Source: VFKU01 sp964411925
GTDB lineage: Bacteria; Hydrogenedentota; Hydrogenedentia; Hydrogenedentales; GCA-2746185
Direction of reading: 5' to 3'
DNA length: 41,065 nucleotides
NCBI GenBank assembly: GCA_964411925.1
Contig: CAYPNI010000027.1
Coordinates: forward strand, 1-41,065
This document shows positions 39,296 through 41,065 of this stretch, piece by piece. The notes under the pieces were generated by a model. It was not told the DNA's origin. It did no database searches and was given only the letters and a program-made list of their open reading frames with translations. The position numbers were made by a program, and so were the translations under genes. The stretch's first letter is position 1. The number at the start of each line of letters is the position of its first letter.

Positions 39296-39976
39296 ATGAA
39301 GATCATCCTTACGAACGACGACGGCGTGGGCGCACCGGGGCTCGACGCGCTCCGCGGCATCGTCGTCGGCGACGCCATCGTGGTCGCGCCGACCAGGCAC
39401 TTGTCAGGTTGCAGTCACGCGGTGACGACCTGGCAGGGCGCGATTCATGTAGAACAGCGCGACGAACACACGTACGCCGTCGACGGCACTCCCGCCGATT
39501 GTGTCCGTCTCGCGCTCGATCGGCTGGCGCCCGACGCCGCCGCGATCGTCTCGGGCATCAATCCCGGCGGGAATCTCGGTGCGGACATCTACTATTCCGG
39601 CACTGTCGCCGCCGCGCGCGAGGCGGCGTTTCATGGCAAACTCGGCATTGCCGTGTCGCACTACCGCAAGCGAAATCTCGCGATCGACTGGCCGCGCGCG
39701 GCCGCGATGACGCGTACTGTGCTGGACGATCTGTTGCAACGCCGCGTGCCCGAGCGGGGCTTCTGGAACGTCAACCTGCCGCACATCGCGCCGGGCGAGC
39801 CGGACGCGGATATCGTGCACTGCGAACCGTGCAAGCAGCCGCTGCCGCTACGATACCGCGTCGACGGCGCGGAGTATCACTACGAGGGCGACTACCAGTT
39901 GCGTCCGGCAGACGCGGGCGCCGACGTTGCGCTCTGCTTCGGCGGAAAAATTACCGTTTCGCTGATCGCGCTCTAG
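39296..39976 (+). CDS. surE: 5'/3'-nucleotidase SurE
   Basis: A 226-residue metal-dependent phosphatase of nucleoside monophosphates. The metal site NDDG is at 7-10, followed by APTRHLSGCSHAVT (31-44, in place of the usual APDRNQSG), and SGINPGGNLGADIYYSGT (86-103) with the ligand Asn89. YAVDGTPADCVRLAL (60-74) is the family block. It is a little shorter than typical SurE (about 250). No Shine-Dalgarno is evident before the ATG. A solitary repeat separates it from cysC and a large inverted repeat follows its stop, so it is probably transcribed alone. Confidence 0.95.
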   Translation: MKIILTNDDGVGAPGLDALRGIVVGDAIVVAPTRHLSGCSHAVTTWQGAIHVEQRDEHTYAVDGTPADCVRLALDRLAPDAAAIVSGINPGGNLGADIYYSGTVAAAREAAFHGKLGIAVSHYRKRNLAIDWPRAAAMTRTVLDDLLQRRVPERGFWNVNLPHIAPGEPDADIVHCEPCKQPLPLRYRVDGAEYHYEGDYQLRPADAGADVALCFGGKITVSLIAL

Positions 39977-39982
39977 CCCATC

Positions 39983-40056
39983 TTGGGAGGGCGAGCGTAC
40001 TCGCGAGCCGAGGTATCGAGGCGTGTAGCGGCTCGCGAGTACGCTCGCCCTCCCAA
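39983..40056. repeat. 27-bp perfect inverted repeat after surE
   Basis: The left arm (39983-40009, starting TTGGGAGGGCGAGCG) and right arm (40030-40056) are perfect complements over 27 bp with a 20-nt loop. The right-arm sequence recurs in the 84-bp units that follow. It starts 6 nt after the surE stop and could stabilise or end the transcript. Confidence 0.92.
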
Positions 40057-40059
40057 TCT

Positions 40060-40265
40060 GTCATTGCGAGAAACGGGGTGTGCGACGAAGCAATCTTGTG
40101 GACCCGCTGCCTCGGCTCGCGAGTACGCTCGCCCTCTCAATCCGTCATTGCGAGAAGCGGGGTGTGCGACGAAGCAATCTCGTGGACCCGCTGCCACGGC
40201 TCGCGGGTACGCTCGCCCTCCCAATCCGTCATTGCGAGAAGTGGGGTGTGCGACGAAGCAATCTC
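40060..40265. repeat. 84-bp tandem extragenic repeat, two full units and a partial third
   Basis: Units start with GTCATTGCGAG at 40060, 40144 and 40228, exactly 84 nt apart. Each consists of a GTCATTGCGAG-to-GACCCGCTGCC head and a tail GGCTCGCG(A/G)GTACGCTCGCC that also forms the inverted repeat upstream. The third unit ends after about 38 nt. Units differ at only a few bases. The whole 40057-40309 stretch has no credible gene; the long minus-strand frame across it is a product of the repeat. Confidence 0.92.
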
Positions 40266-40309
40266 TCGAACCGGCCGCTGCTTGTTCTATCCCGCAACTT
40301 CTGCCAGCA

Positions 40310-40486
40310 TTAGGCGCACGCGGCCGCGAGCGCAGGCGCGCGGCGCGTGAATCCGGCTTCGTCGCGAAATTCATCGAGACATTCGGGGCAATACGAAAAG
40401 GAAACAGGCCGACTCGTGAGTTCCATCGCCCAGTTCCAGCCGTCTTCGTCGCGCACTTTCATGCACTTGCAGCATTGTACGTCCAT
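40310..40486 (-). CDS. Small zinc-ribbon-like protein, 58 residues
   Basis: The product MDVQCCKCMKVRDEDGWNW has a first knuckle Cys5-x2-Cys8 and, after a 24-residue arm, a second Cys33-x2-Cys36 (SYCPECLDEF), the layout of a minimal zinc ribbon. The frame is open 10 codons further, but AAGGGAGA lies 6 nt before the internal ATG at 40486, which I choose. It ends in a hydrophobic Ala-rich tail. The gene is on the minus strand between the repeats and mazG. The function is unknown; similar CxxC-CxxC mini-proteins are common in such genomes. Confidence 0.72.
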   Translation of the reverse strand: MDVQCCKCMKVRDEDGWNWAMELTSRPVSFSYCPECLDEFRDEAGFTRRAPALAAACA

Positions 40487-40562
40487 GTCGAGTCTCCCTT
40501 TCCCCAAGGCATCCATGCCGGGGAGGGTTATCGGCTGGGCGCCGCGGGGGCTTTAACGGCAC

Positions 40563-40994
40563 ATGGAAACGCCCGAATTCCCGCACTGGACGCACACGCC
40601 GCAGTCCGAGCCGGATTGGTTCGAGGCGCTGCTCAATCTTGCCCGGTTCCTGCGCGGGCCGGGGGGCTGTCCCTGGGACCGCGTGCAGACTTCGGCCGAT
40701 TTCGCGCGGTTCATGAAGGGCGAGGCGGACGAACTCGTCGAGGCCATGCGCAGCGGCGACGCGGCTCACGCGCAGGAGGAGTTCGGCGACACGTTGTTCA
40801 CGCTGCTCGCGGTCGCCGCGGCGGCGGAGTCCGAAGGCCGGATGAACGTCGTGCAGGCATTGCGCGACGCGCACGACAAGATGATCCGCCGTCACGAGCA
40901 TGTATTCGGCGACGCGAAGGCGGAAACGCCGGAGGACGCCGTGCGAATCTGGGAGGAAGTGAAGCGGCGGGAGCGGGAGGCAAAAGGCGGATGA
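40563..40994 (+). CDS. mazG: MazG family nucleoside triphosphate pyrophosphohydrolase
   Basis: A 143-residue single-domain MazG protein, which hydrolyses (d)NTPs to the monophosphate and pyrophosphate. FLRGPGGCPWDRVQTSADF (29-47) is the N-terminal signature. The metal-binding acidic residues are in GEADELVEAM (53-62) and QEEFGDTLFTLLAV (71-84), the E-x2-E and E-x2-D groups. RRHEHVFGDAKAETPEDA is the closing motif. It equals one half of E. coli MazG (263 residues), as in many bacteria. The stop overlaps the start of the next gene as ATGA, so the two are co-translated. Confidence 0.93.
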   Translation: METPEFPHWTHTPQSEPDWFEALLNLARFLRGPGGCPWDRVQTSADFARFMKGEADELVEAMRSGDAAHAQEEFGDTLFTLLAVAAAAESEGRMNVVQALRDAHDKMIRRHEHVFGDAKAETPEDAVRIWEEVKRREREAKGG

Positions 40995-41065
40995 AGCGGG
41001 CAGGGGCCGGCGGGATGCTGGCGATACTTTGGATGACGTCGATGGCTTTTGGTCAGGAGACTCCG
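40991..41065 (+). CDS. Start of an exported protein (cut by window end)
   Basis: Only 25 codons are visible. They encode MKRAGAGGMLAILWMTSMAF then GQETP, a complete signal peptide with Lys-Arg, a hydrophobic core and a possible cleavage before GQE. The ATG overlaps the mazG stop (ATGA), and AAAGGCGG serves as ribosome site. The mature protein lies outside the window, so no function can be given. Confidence 0.75.
   Translation, partial: MKRAGAGGMLAILWMTSMAFGQETP

Noticed and set aside
39973..40374. 133-residue minus-strand frame across the repeat region
   Set aside because: It reads the same peptide (CFVAHP..SRNDGL) three times because it runs through the 84-bp repeat; no ribosome site or family.

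Overview
The window is GC-rich DNA from a Gram-negative, probably uncultured bacterium. Outer-membrane TonB-dependent receptors, a meso-diaminopimelate-type murein recycling ligase (Mpl) and Tat signal peptides all point that way. Three runs of exactly 100 N (24146-24245, 29267-29366, 34993-35092) mark scaffold joins, so this is most likely a metagenome-assembled or draft genome. I cannot fix the phylum from sequence alone. The DUF6599, DUF362 and Tat-exported aldo/keto reductase content resembles Hydrogenedentota or planctomycete-like MAGs, but that is only an impression. There are no rRNA or tRNA genes, no CRISPR array, and no transposase or integrase.

Layout. (1) 1-5871, minus strand: three tandem paralogous TonB-dependent receptors, the last cut by the window edge. 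(2) 6116-9020: infA, a tiny basic ORF, a retinol-dehydrogenase-like SDR, L-threonine aldolase, and an orphan GspF-N-like mini-protein. (3) 9178-12086: a tight WbqC / DegT aminotransferase / WecA-type phosphoglycosyl transferase run, a surface-glycan or lipid-linked sugar module ending in a hairpin. (4) 12208-14656: M32 carboxypeptidase, then a LysR regulator divergent from purine genes. (5) 14761-19623: purM-purL-purQ, with purL carrying an N-terminal PurS-like region and lacking a standard start codon at its Shine-Dalgarno. (6) 19650-21017: a carboxymuconolactone-decarboxylase-like protein divergent from an HxlR regulator, with a perfect palindromic operator between them, then a YjbR-type protein. 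(7) 21050-25192, minus strand: a Gly-rich exported protein, mpl translationally coupled to a crotonase lacking both catalytic glutamates, then (after a gap) an exported alpha/beta hydrolase. (8) 25437-29266: DUF6526, a GNAT acetyltransferase, a dicarboxylate/amino-acid symporter, an O-methyltransferase, and an HD-GYP protein truncated by a gap.

(9) 29618-37163 is the most unusual part. It holds a membrane-anchored DUF6599 protein, a Tat-exported DUF362 protein, a polytopic NapH-like polyferredoxin and a Tat-exported aldo/keto reductase with a C-terminal Cys cluster, all closely spaced. After a terminator come an extended SDR and a second copy of the reductase under its own promoter. I read this as a candidate membrane-to-periplasm electron-transfer and carbonyl-redox module with no assigned function.

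(10) 37393-39193: sat and cysC, which turn sulfate into APS and PAPS, with no reductase beside them. (11) 39296-41065: surE, a 27-bp perfect inverted repeat, an 84-bp tandem extragenic repeat, a small zinc-ribbon protein, mazG, and the first 25 codons of a secreted protein.

Regulation: a TATACT-like -10 hexamer recurs before many genes on both strands, usually without a recognisable -35. Three good hairpin terminators (12110, 34887, 37184) delimit the operons.
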